The notes under the pieces: generated by a model
The model's database searches: none
Seen by the model: the letters and a program-made list of their open reading frames with translations, nothing else
Told to the model about the DNA's origin: nothing
NCBI RefSeq assembly: GCF_013302895.1
Contig: NZ_VJOK01000001.1
Span: forward strand, 6,878,563 to 6,942,562
Source of the DNA: Streptomyces albus subsp. chlorinus
GTDB lineage: Bacteria > Actinomycetota > Actinomycetes > Streptomycetales > Streptomycetaceae
DNA length: 64,000 nucleotides
Reading direction: 5' to 3'
Part shown: positions 19,069 through 26,603 of the stretch, in pieces
Layout of the letters: each line of letters starts with the position of its first letter
Numbering within the stretch: position 1 is the first letter of the stretch
Translations under genes and position numbers: made by a program

Positions 19069-19520
19069 GAACCTCGGGTCGACGGTGAGGCGGCGCGCAC
19101 CGAGAACCGGGTCGTCGTCCGTGCAGTAGGTGAGCCCTCCGCGCCCGTCGCAGACCAGGACACCACCGCCGGGCGGCACCCAGGTGGTACACAGCTCAGC
19201 AGTGCACAGCGCTTCACACTTGTTCGTCGCCACCCGGGCGCGGTGGCTGGAGCAGGGCGGCAGCATGTTGGCGATATTCACGACGGAGAGCCGACACGCA
19301 GGTCAACTTGTGCACCCCCGACAAGGCTGGCAACTGACTCACGCATGAGTCACCGCCCGGGCTTCTTGTGCGACTCTCTGCGCATGGGGGAGCGCAAGGG
19401 GAGCGCGGACGCCTTTGGACGGTGCAACATGCGGCGCGAACAGCGGGACTGTGATGCGTGCCATGATCTGCGAAAACGGCACTACGGACCACCACGCAAC
19501 ATGACGCGGCATGGACACTA
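19069..19520. other. non-coding or degenerate stretch
   Basis: There are short frames on both strands, none with family motifs. It separates the remnants near 19.0 kb from the IS630 element. Local GC is lower than elsewhere around 19250-19330. I see no RNA gene or repeat. Confidence 0.35.
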
Positions 19521-20677
19521 CTGATCTTTTCGTAAGTTCGGTGGGTGTGCTGGCCGTGCGGGTGGGAAGCTGTCGGGGTGGCTTATCAACCTTCCCCTTC
19601 GGTTGCCGGCTCCGCCCTTCCTCCTTTATCGCGGCCTCAGTTGGCGGAGGCGCGTGGTGTTCGGGCAGTCCAGTTGTTCGAGGACGGCGTTTCGAATGCG
19701 GAGATCGCGAGGGCGGTGGGGGTGTGTGCCGAGAGTGTGCGGCGTTGGCGGCGGGTGTGGGAGCAAGACGGTGCTTTGGGCCTGCGGAGACGGGCAGCCA
19801 CCGGGCGCCCACCCTAGCTGGACGACACCCAGGTCGAGATGGTCCGCGCCGCGTTGGAGCAAGGTGCCCGGGCTCATGGTTTCGAGGCCGACCTGTGGAC
19901 CCTGGAACGAGTCGGCGCGGTCGTCACCCGGGCAACGGGGGTGGTGTTGTCGAGGTCGTCGGTGTGGCGGCTGCTGACCGGCCGGCTCGGATGGAGCCTG
20001 CAACGGCCCGAGCGGCGCGCGGTCGAGCGGGACGAGTCGGAGATCGCCCGCTGGATCGCGCACGAGTGGCCGCGCATCAAAAAGGGGCCGTGAACACACG
20101 TGCCTGGATCGTCTTCCTCGACGAGTCAGGCGTCTCCCTGCTCCCTCAAGTCCGCCGCACCTACTCGCCCCGAGGACGGACTCCGCTCCTGCGCCACCGC
20201 CTGAACTGGAAGCGCGCGTCAATGGCCGGAGCCTTGGGCTACCACTCCACCGACCCCGATCGCGGGGCCCGCCTGTGCTTCCACCTCAAGCCCGGCAGCT
20301 AGGACACCGCCGGACTCATCGAGGTTCTGGAGCAGATGAAGGTGTTCTACCGCGGCGAGCGAGTGGTCCTGGTCTGGGACGGCCTGTCGGCCCATTGGAG
20401 CCGGGCGATGCGGGCCTGGGCCGCCGAACAGGACTGGCTCACCCTGGAACGATTACCCGCTTACGCTCCCGAGCTGAAACCGGTGGAACTGCTGTGGTCC
20501 TCGCTCAAGAAGCGTGAACTCGCCAACCTCGCCGGCGACCACCTCGCCGATGTCGCCGACGCCACCGAGCAAGGCATCCACCGCATCAACGCCAACCCCC
20601 GACTGCCGTGGTCATTCCTCGCCCATACCCGCCTGACCATCCGCCCACCACACCCACCGAACTTACGAAAAGATCAG
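19521..20677 (+). mobile_element. IS630-family element, 1157 bp
   Basis: The ends are near-perfect inverted repeats of about 29 bases, starting CTGATCTTTTCGTAAGTTCG at 19521 and ending with its reverse complement at 20677. TA flanks both ends (19519-19520 and 20678-20679), the target duplication of IS630/mariner elements. It lies between gene remnants on the left and a cas2e-like gene with a CRISPR mini-array on the right. Confidence 0.85.
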
Positions 20678-20680
20678 TAG
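19578..20680 (+). pseudogene. IS630-family transposase, two amber stops and a frameshift
   Basis: From a GTG at 19578 the N-terminal helix-turn-helix reads SNAEIARAVGVCAESVRRWR. A TAG interrupts at 19815-19817, then VEMVRAALEQGARAHGFEAD and SRSSVWRLLTGRLGWSLQ follow in the same frame. At about 20082 (AAAAAGGGGCC) the frame must slip to continue TRAWIVFLDESGVSLLPQ (first Asp of the DDE triad). A second TAG lies at 20300-20302. The remainder (VVLVWDGLSAHWSRAM, LPAYAPELKPVELLWSSLK) holds the second Asp and Glu. The slip site could be programmed; the TAGs could not. The final TAG overlaps the right TA. Confidence 0.75.
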
Positions 20681-20782
20681 TACCGCGCGGAAGTCGCGTA
20701 GCTACGACGGCTTCGGACGCGGTATCAACGGCAGCACGTACACCCGCTTCGTGATCCCTGAAGACCCGGAGGAGGAACTGCT

Positions 20783-21163
20783 GTGCATGGGTTGGCAAAG
20801 CTTCACCGCGGCGTCATCATCCTCACCACCTGCCCCGCCGGACTTCGCGGCTTCCTCACCCGCTGGCTTCTCGAACTCTCACCGGCGTCTTCCTCGGTGC
20901 CCCCTTCGCCCGCAATCCGCGGCATCCTGTGGGACGAAGTCCGCCAGTACGCCGGGCAAGGCCGCGCACTCCTCGCCTACCAAACCGACAACGAACAAGG
21001 CTTCGCCTTCGAAACCCACAGCCACCCCTGGCACCCCATCGACCACGAAGGACTCACCCTCCTCCACCGTCCCACCACCCCCAGTGCGCTGGCTGCCGCC
21101 CCCGATACCCCACCGCGAGGCTGGAGCAAGGCAGCCCAACGCCGCCGCTTTCGACGCACATAA
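20783..21163 (+). CDS. Cas2e-like CRISPR adaptation protein, locally damaged
   Basis: The GTG at 20783 follows GGAGGAGG. The 126-aa product contains VIILTTCPAGLRGFLTRWLL, then IRGILWDEVRQYAGQGRALL and AYQTDNEQGFAFETHSHPWH with HEGLTLLHRP, the standard order in actinomycete type I-E Cas2. Cas2 pairs with Cas1 to insert spacers. Residues about 34-44 (PASSSVPPSPA) are abnormal: the +1 frame there reads PGVFLGAP, as expected, so two compensating frameshifts scramble 10 residues. No cas1, cas3 or Cascade gene is in the window; the IS630 copy lies directly upstream where cas1 would be expected. Likely a remnant. Confidence 0.75.
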   Translation: MHGLAKLHRGVIILTTCPAGLRGFLTRWLLELSPASSSVPPSPAIRGILWDEVRQYAGQGRALLAYQTDNEQGFAFETHSHPWHPIDHEGLTLLHRPTTPSALAAAPDTPPRGWSKAAQRRRFRRT

Positions 21164-21253
21164 CCCACCCAGAAACAGATGCCCCATATGCCCGACTCGG
21201 CGAAAGCGAGTGAAACCCGTCCCCACCCGCAGTAAAACCCCACGTCACGCCCT

Positions 21254-21343
21254 GTGCTCCCCGCGCCCGCAGGGATGGCGCCTGACCACGGCCGTGCACC
21301 GGGTGGTGCGGGAGGTGCTCCCCGCGCCCGCAGGGATGGCGCC
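21254..21343 (+). CRISPR. two-repeat type I-E CRISPR mini-array
   Basis: Two identical 29-base repeats at 21254-21282 and 21315-21343, each beginning GTGCTCCCCGCGCCCGCAGG, are separated by one 32-base spacer (21283-21314). The 29/32 geometry and the GTGCTCCCCGCGC start are those of actinomycete type I-E arrays. The array begins 90 bases after the cas2e-like gene, the usual place for a leader. Both repeats carry an A (GCAGGGAT) where the fully palindromic form has GCGGGGAT. Confidence 0.8.
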
Positions 21344-21689
21344 CGCACGGGGGAGGGCTTAGCCGTCGCTGCGCGGCTCGGTCCTCCGAGGCGACCGCTA
21401 CCGTCGCCTCCTTCTTTCTGCTCTCACCGGCTCCCGTCCTGCGGTTCTGAGGGCGAGGCGGTGCAGCTGGAGTCCTCTGCGCCCTCAATCGCCGAGTGGC
21501 CTCGCGGCCCCGGTAGCCGGCGCTCGCGTTTGGTGCCGCTCTCTACGTGGGCCGGATCGGCCCGTGCGCGAGAGGCAGGGGCCGATCATGCGCGCACGGG
21601 CTAACGAGGTGATATCCCCTCTACCCTTTTCGTTGGGAATTGGAAACTTCCGTCAGGGTCCGTCTTCGACAGGGGGTGCACCGGGGTCC
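21344..21689. other. region after the CRISPR array, no gene seen
   Basis: No further repeat copy is found at the 61-base period. There is a lower-GC stretch around 21605-21660 that may hold the promoter of the following broken gene. No other structure is recognised. Confidence 0.35.
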
Positions 21690-22110
21690 GTGAAGTACAC
21701 CGCGCTCGGGGAGCGGATCACGCAACTGCGGGACCGGATCATCCAGAACGCCCTGGGCTTCCTGTCCGAAGCGCTTCGGGTCGCCCGCGCATCTGGGATG
21801 TCGGGGAACACCCCCACGACGAAGCCGTTGTCGTGCTGGACGACGACCAGGTGGGCGTCCTGTTGCGGATCACGAGCACGCACCGCTCGGCGTCACCATC
21901 ACGGAGCGGAACCTGGTCGAGGAGATCGACCGGGTGGTCACCCAGACCCTCGTCCGGTCACGGGACAACGCCGACGACCGGAAGCGCGGCGTCCGCCGCG
22001 CCATCGCCGCGGTCTTCCGCCGGTACGTGCTGAAACCGGTTGGGGAGCCGTATGAACGGCTGACGTTTGAGCGAGGGCGCCAAGCTGACAGAAGCGCCCC
22101 TGTCCCGCAC
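21690..22110 (+). pseudogene. broken gene of unknown function
   Basis: A GTG at 21690 opens ERITQLRDRIIQNALGFLSE. The frame is lost near 21795 and again near 21875; joining three frames gives VVVLDDDQVGVLLRI, then VTITERNLVEEIDRVVTQTL, RSRDNADDRKRGVRRAIAAV and KPVGEPYERLTFE. The pieces have good codon bias, so this was once a real gene of about 135 codons. No family is recognised. Confidence 0.45.
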
Positions 22111-22232
22111 GTCAGTCCGGCGTCGGGAGCAGCGAGCGTGCGGGGCGGACCGCGTCGTCCGCGTCTGACACCAGGGCGATCAGCTTGCCGATCGCGCCCC
22201 GCAAACGCTTCTCTCACCTCGTCTCCAGCGGC

Positions 22233-22889
22233 TCACTCGTGCTTTGTGGCCAGCAGACCGTCCACCACCAGTTTCGCCAGGGCCTCCGCCCGGGCAAGGC
22301 GGTCCGCGTGCTGCATGTGTTCGGGGCTGCCGAGGCGCCGCGCGAGAGGGTCACGGACCAGCCCCGACACGGGAGCGATGATGACGAAGAACACGATGTC
22401 CGTCGGGACCCGAGTCATGCGTCCCGACGCCATGAGCCTCTTGATGCTGGGCAGGACGAGGGCGAACGTCGGCTCGATGTAACGCTCGTAGAGGTAGTCG
22501 AGCCGCTCGGACTCTCGCGCGGACTCGTCGGTTATCAACATGGCCAGGTACGGCTCGTCGATGCTGACCCGGTAGAACTCCTTGACGAACTGCCGCACCA
22601 CGTCCGCGTCGTCACTCCCGGGAGCCGGTGGTGCCATGCCTCCGAGTTGAGCGCCGAGCGCGGCATCCACCACCGCACGCCAGTAAGCCGCCTTGGAACC
22701 GTAGCGGTCGTTGATGAAGGTGGGTCCGACCCCGAGACGGCGCGCAAGCTCTCGCGCGGACGCCCGGTCGTATCCGAGCGTCGCGAACGCCTCCAGGCCC
22801 CGCCGCAGCACGTCCCGTTCTGCGGGTACCGCACTGGAATCCGCTTTGGGACGGCCCGGGCGTCGGGTGGTACTCGGCTCGTCTCCCAA
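22233..22889 (-). CDS. TetR/AcrR-family transcriptional regulator
   Basis: The 218-aa protein has a basic N-terminus (TTRRPGRPKAD) and a TetR HTH at residues about 28-70: LRRGLEAFATLGYDRASARE, then LARRLGVGPTFINDRYGSKA. The helical C-terminal domain binds an unknown ligand. The start is a TTG at 22889 after GAGGAGG. It is divergent from the lipocalin-like gene; a perfect palindrome at 23179-23197 is the likely operator for both. Its ligand cannot be told from the sequence. Confidence 0.85.
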   Translation of the reverse strand: MGDEPSTTRRPGRPKADSSAVPAERDVLRRGLEAFATLGYDRASARELARRLGVGPTFINDRYGSKAAYWRAVVDAALGAQLGGMAPPAPGSDDADVVRQFVKEFYRVSIDEPYLAMLITDESARESERLDYLYERYIEPTFALVLPSIKRLMASGRMTRVPTDIVFFVIIAPVSGLVRDPLARRLGSPEHMQHADRLARAEALAKLVVDGLLATKHE

Positions 22890-23047
22890 TCATCCTCCTC
22901 AGTCGGCTGCGCAGGCGCCTGCCCGACAGTCGGACCAGCGTAGGCGTCACGATTTTCGCAGCTGAGCACCGCTGGGTCGGCACCACATCGCCGATCGGTG
23001 CAGCCCTTCCTGCCTGAACCTCGCTTGACACGGAGCGGGCACCAAGT

Positions 23048-23067
23048 AATCCTGCACCTGTAGGATT
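23048..23067. promoter_or_regulatory. imperfect palindrome, possible regulator site
   Basis: AATCCTGCA-CC-TGTAGGATT matches at 8 of 9 positions in the inverted repeat. It overlaps the possible -10 region at 23047 and lies between the TetR gene and the lipocalin gene, so it could be a second regulator site. Confidence 0.35.
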
Positions 23068-23178
23068 TAGTTCCGGGTCGCTCGCAGGGCGCCCTGGTGA
23101 AGCCATCCATACCCCGGGTGGGGTATCCGCCCGTCTGTACTGCAGGTTTCCTTCCACTCGGCGTTCCAACCTCGGATA

Positions 23179-23197
23179 GTACGAAACCGTTTCGTAC
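23179..23197. promoter_or_regulatory. TetR-type operator palindrome
   Basis: GTACGAAAC-C-GTTTCGTAC is a perfect 9-bp inverted repeat with one central base, a form common for TetR/AcrR operators in actinomycetes. It lies 45 bases upstream of the lipocalin-like gene and 290 bases from the TetR start. Confidence 0.65.
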
Positions 23198-23241
23198 GCA
23201 TTCGGGTTCCACCGGTTCGAGGGACCTCGCTAGGAGCCACG

Positions 23242-24318
23242 ATGCGTAAGACCACCGCCGGCGCGGTCGGCATCACCGCCGCGCTCATCGCCTCACTCAC
23301 CCTCGCCTCGGGAGGAACGGCTACGGTGACGAACGCCGACACTTCCGCAGCGCACCCCACCGCGTCCCACAAGGGGCTGTCCGGGACCAGTATCCCCGTC
23401 CAGGTCGACCCGGCCGCGAACCTCACCTACGACCCCGACCAGCCCAACCAGTCCTGGTACCTGACCGCGCACGTGAGTGCCGGGGGCCATCGATACGGCC
23501 TCTTGGTCCACTACCTCAACGGCGGCCTCGCCGGCAAGCAAGCCGGCTCTGTCTCGAGGGCGTCGGTGGTCAACGAGGACACCGGCTGGTCCACGCGGTC
23601 GGAAGACTCCCTCCCCCTCGGCAAGGGCCTGTCCGATAAGCAGGGGGTGGACATCCACACCGACAACGTCTCCTGGACCGGCGACGCCAAAGAGATGAAA
23701 CTGCGCGCCAAGGTCCCCGAGGGAACCATCGACGCCACGCTGCGCCCCCGTGGAAGCGTTCTCTACAACCTGGGGACGGGCTACTTCCCCATGTTCGGCG
23801 AGGCGAAGTACTCCAACTACGAATACGCCCTGCCCAACGTGGACACCTCCGGGACCCTCACCCTCAACGGCCGGACCGAGAAGCTTCGCGGCCAGTCCTG
23901 GCTGGACCGCCAGTGGGGACCCCTGCCCGACTTCAGCACCGGAAACGCCTCCTGGTCCTGGATGAACCTCAACCTGTCCAACGGCGAGAAGGTCAGCGTC
24001 TGGAACCAGAAGTACGGCGACAAGACGAACAACTTCGCGACCATCGTGAAGCCCGACGGTACCCACACCGTCACCGAAGCGAGCCTCACCCCCGACGAGT
24101 CCACCCGCTGGACCAGCCCGACAAGCGGCAGGAGCTACCCCACTCGCTGGAAGGTCAGCATCCCCGGCGAACACGCCAAGCTGAACGTCACCGTCTACGC
24201 CAAGAACCAGGAAATGCTCATCCCCGGACCCGGCTACGAAGGCAGCGCCGCCGTCACCGGCACCTACGACCACCGCCCGGTCACCGGCACCACCTACATC
24301 GAACTCGCCGGCAAGTAG
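23242..24318 (+). CDS. secreted AttH/CrtC-like lipocalin-fold protein
   Basis: The 358-aa protein has a signal peptide (MRKTTAGAVGITAALIASLT, cleavage near residue 33). The mature part is a double beta-barrel of the AttH/CrtC lipocalin type. Evidence is the order WYLTAHVSAGGHRYGLLVHY, VLYNLGTGYFPMFGEAKYSN and LRGQSWLDRQWGPLPDF, where the WxDRQWG block is the family hallmark. CrtC hydrates carotenoids, but most secreted relatives have no assigned reaction. It is probably derepressed when the adjacent TetR protein binds its ligand. A hairpin terminator follows at 24331. Confidence 0.75.
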   Translation: MRKTTAGAVGITAALIASLTLASGGTATVTNADTSAAHPTASHKGLSGTSIPVQVDPAANLTYDPDQPNQSWYLTAHVSAGGHRYGLLVHYLNGGLAGKQAGSVSRASVVNEDTGWSTRSEDSLPLGKGLSDKQGVDIHTDNVSWTGDAKEMKLRAKVPEGTIDATLRPRGSVLYNLGTGYFPMFGEAKYSNYEYALPNVDTSGTLTLNGRTEKLRGQSWLDRQWGPLPDFSTGNASWSWMNLNLSNGEKVSVWNQKYGDKTNNFATIVKPDGTHTVTEASLTPDESTRWTSPTSGRSYPTRWKVSIPGEHAKLNVTVYAKNQEMLIPGPGYEGSAAVTGTYDHRPVTGTTYIELAGK

Positions 24319-24330
24319 CGTCGATTGGTC

Positions 24331-24371
24331 GATGGCCCCGGCACCGCGCCATGAGGGGCGCCGGGGCCATC
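24331..24371 (+). terminator. hairpin terminator after the lipocalin gene
   Basis: GATGGCCCCGGC at 24331-24342 pairs perfectly with GCCGGGGCCATC at 24360-24371, starting 13 bases after the stop codon. Confidence 0.7.
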
Positions 24372-24394
24372 AAGCGTGCGGGAGCACGAGAACG

Positions 24395-24710
24395 CTGCGG
24401 CAGCTTGATGCCGCGTCGCCCCGCGAGGTCGTCGGCACCGACGCCGTACGTCTCCCTGATCCGAACGCCCTTGGCGCCGACGTCGAAGACGCTTGTAGAC
24501 CACCGCGCCGTCGACGGCGAGGATGTCGTCGGGCTTGCCGGTGTGCCGGCTGGCAAGGTCGCCGCTGAAGGCGACCTCGTGAACACCGAGGACGCAGACG
24601 TCGAGGTGCCCGCCGCGCATCATCGCGAAGGAGTCGGCGTGGTGGAAGTACGCGGCGCCCGGCAACATGGTCACGAGGTCCTTGCCCGACGTTGGTGAGG
24701 TCGGGGGTGG
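24395..24710 (-). pseudogene. 3-oxoacid CoA-transferase subunit B, internally deleted
   Basis: Minus-strand pieces read VTMLPGAAYFHHADSFAMMR with GGHLDVCVLGVHEVAFSGDL, then, after a frameshift near 24495, GVRIRETYGVGADDLAGRRG and IKLPQR. These match the middle and the last 30 residues of PcaJ/CatJ-type subunits, with the stretch between them missing and no N-terminus found. A relic of an aromatic or beta-keto acid degradation gene. Confidence 0.6.
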
Positions 24711-24769
24711 AGGGCCGTCACGGGTACAGCTCATGGGCACCAGCGCCCGTGGCAGTACTGTGGAGCGCT

Positions 24770-24960
24770 GGGCAAGCGGGCGAACGGCCAGGTCGCCGTC
24801 GGCGTGCACGCGGCCACCCACACCGCCTCCTGTCCACTGGAGTGGGAGCTGTTCCGGTCCGGGGAATGGACCGACGATCATCACCACAGGCGTCGGCGGG
24901 CCGGGATCCCTGACGAGGTCGGGCATGCCTCCAAGACGCGTCTGGCCCTGGGGCGTCGCT
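24770..24960 (+). pseudogene. IS701-family transposase fragment
   Basis: The plus strand reads QVAVGVHAATHTASCPLEWE, LFRSGEWTDD and IPDEVGHASKTRLALG, a typical central block of IS701 DDE transposases. No ends or terminal repeats are found; about 60 codons remain. Confidence 0.6.
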
Positions 24961-25120
24961 GTCACTCAGCTGCGCGAGGGTGGATTCGACATCCGCGACG
25001 AAGCCGTGGCACGCCTCTCCCCGTTCCTCCGCCATCACATCAACATGCTCGGCCGGCATTCCTTCCGACTCCCCGATCTGCCCGGCGACCTGCGGCCTCT
25101 ACGTGCCATGGATGCTGCAG
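24958..25120 (+). pseudogene. Tn3-family transposase C-terminal fragment
   Basis: The plus strand reads TQLREGGFDIRDEAVARLSP, FLRHHINMLGRHSFRLPDLP and GDLRPLR, the conserved end of Tn3-type transposases. It directly follows the IS701 fragment. No other Tn3 part is visible. Confidence 0.65.
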
Positions 25121-25281
25121 CTGATCCGGCCCGACCACCTGGCGGGAAGCGCGATGACCTCAGGGCGCAGCGTGACGATGGGGCGAACGCTCATATAGTG
25201 CCGACAGAACGCTCCTTCGGCGTGGACGTCGTGTCTGACGTAGATGCCCTGGGCGGCGAGCGTTTGCCGCACGGCTGTCGA

Positions 25282-25310
25282 GTGCTCCCCGCGCCCGCGG
25301 GGATAGTCCG
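25282..25310 (+). repeat. solitary type I-E CRISPR-like repeat
   Basis: Starting GTGCTCCCCGCGCCCGCGGG, this 29-base sequence matches the array repeats at 21254 through base 17, then has GCGGGGATAGTCCG. No second copy is found 61 bases to either side. It sits exactly where similarity to the IS5 transposase fragment stops. Confidence 0.6.
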
Positions 25311-25590
25311 TGTCGAGAACGTCTTCATGTGGGAGAGGGCGTGCTCGATGCGAGTGCGGGTTTTGCGGTGGGGAGCATGGTGTTCCTCTTGCCCGGCCGG
25401 TAGTTCGGTCTGGCCGTGCTCTCGTCGTGCGGGGGAGGGGAGATTGGTGTCCCGGTAGCCACTGTCCGCGATCACTGTGGTTTTTCTGTCGGCGGCCTTG
25501 GCGTGCGGCAACTCCCATGCCGTGCGGTCGTTGCGGTTGCCGGGTAGCGGTCGGCCGACGGCGACGACTCGGCGGGTGTCAGCGGGTTCC
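25311..25590 (-). pseudogene. IS5-family transposase fragment
   Basis: The minus strand reads VVAVGRPLPGNRNDRTAWEL, then KTTVIADSGYRDTNL, then EEHHAPHRKTRTRIEHALSH and MKTF. The same blocks occur in the IS5 copy at 8708-9581, but the two are clearly different elements. Similarity ends at the solitary CRISPR-like repeat. No terminal repeats are seen. Confidence 0.65.
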
Positions 25591-25699
25591 GCGGGTCGTA
25601 GCCGACGCCCGGCGGGCTGCCCTTGGCGTACAGCTCCCAGGCGTACCTCTCACCTGTCCCAGCGGTTTTCGTCGCGGCCAAGGCGTGCGGCTGGTCCCA

Positions 25700-26037
25700 G
25701 AAGGTCGTCTACGGCGACGGGCTGCGGGATCGCTACCGGCGACGTACCGGGCGTCAGCGTCGACGCCAGGGCGGGCGTAGCGCTCCTGAAGACGGGCGGA
25801 GGCGTGGTCGGGAGCGGGCCAGCGGCAGTGGGGCGAAAGCGGGGCGGAAGCGTCCCCCTCAGCGTCGTGCGTCAAGGCTCTGTCACTGTCACTGTGACGG
25901 AGCCGGTGCAGGGTCCAGCAGTCCACTTCCTCGATGTCCTCGGGTGAGGCGAGCGGGTTGGCCGGCAGCCTAGTGTTCTTCTCGAAGATCTCCTCGGCCC
26001 GGCGGTAGGAGAGCCGGGCACGGCCTGACACCGGGCA
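25700..26037 (-). pseudogene. tyrosine recombinase C-terminal fragment
   Basis: The minus strand reads RLSYRRAEEIFEKNTRLPAN, then WTLHRLRHS, four extra residues DSDR, and ALTHDAEG; after frame changes it ends ERYARPGVDADARYVAGSDP. HRLRHS (HxxR) and the ERYARP Tyr are catalytic landmarks. The four-residue insertion comes from a short tandem duplication (CAGTGA-type). Not functional. Confidence 0.55.
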
Positions 26038-26184
26038 CATGCCGAGTGTCGGCGTCCATCCAGCCCGCTGGGCCTACAAGGCGTCGGCGGTGGTTTCGGC
26101 ACGGCGGGTGGCCGGTCTCCCGGATGGCTGGATCGGGCGGGTGAAGGCGGTCACGCTCTTGGACGGGTGGTCTAGGGTCGGCTT

Positions 26185-26547
26185 GTGCGCACTGAACACC
26201 ACAAGCTGGTCCGTGACCTGATCCCGCAGATCATCAGGGAGGACGGCCTGTCACCTGTCGTTCGCTTGCTCGGCGAGGACGACTACCGCGCCGCGCTTCG
26301 GGAGAAGCTCGTCGAGGAGGCCGGTGAGGCCCGGGACGCGCCCGCCGGCCAGTTGCTGGCCGAGCTGGCGGACCTGGTCGAGGTGATCGAGGCACTGCTT
26401 TCCGCCTACCAGCTGACCTGGGAAGACCTGGTGGCCCTGGCCGGCCGGAAGCGATCGGAGCGTGGCGGATTCACCCAGAAGATCTTCCTGGAGTACGTTG
26501 CCGACCGGGAAGCGCCGGTGCCCGGGGCGGACCGCCGGTCCTCCTGA
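26185..26547 (+). CDS. MazG/PRA-PH-like nucleoside triphosphate pyrophosphohydrolase
   Basis: The 120-aa product opens with GTG: RTEHHKLVRDLIPQIIREDG, followed by YRAALREKLVEEAGEARDAP and LLAELADLVEVIEALLSAYQ. The KLxEEaxE...ELaDlxE arrangement is the metal-binding helix pair of all-alpha NTP pyrophosphohydrolases. Members hydrolyse noncanonical or excess (d)NTPs to NMP and PPi. It stands alone, convergent with the biosynthetic cluster that ends 56 bases later; a role in that nucleotide-rich cluster is possible but unproven. Confidence 0.75.
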   Translation: MRTEHHKLVRDLIPQIIREDGLSPVVRLLGEDDYRAALREKLVEEAGEARDAPAGQLLAELADLVEVIEALLSAYQLTWEDLVALAGRKRSERGGFTQKIFLEYVADREAPVPGADRRSS

Positions 26548-26603
26548 TCGGCATCCGCATCCGTTTCCCCCCGAGGAGGCTCTCGGCGCCGTCCTCGCGG
26601 ACC

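Larger units (their letters stand above)
22890..23241. promoter_or_regulatory. divergent promoter region of TetR and lipocalin genes
   Basis: The 352 bases between the divergent genes hold two palindromes (listed separately) and a TTGACA at 23025-23030 followed 16 bases later by TAATCC, a plausible rightward promoter. No coding sequence is seen. Confidence 0.5.

Noticed and set aside
16661..19192. Minus-strand frame of over 800 codons opposite the dehydrogenase and Nramp-like genes
   Set aside because: No motif, Gly/Asp/His-rich composition typical of antisense frames; the plus-strand genes are convincing.
655..20302. Amber codons as evidence of recoding in this organism
   Set aside because: All are in broken mobile genes and intact genes use TAG as a true stop; mutation is the simpler explanation.
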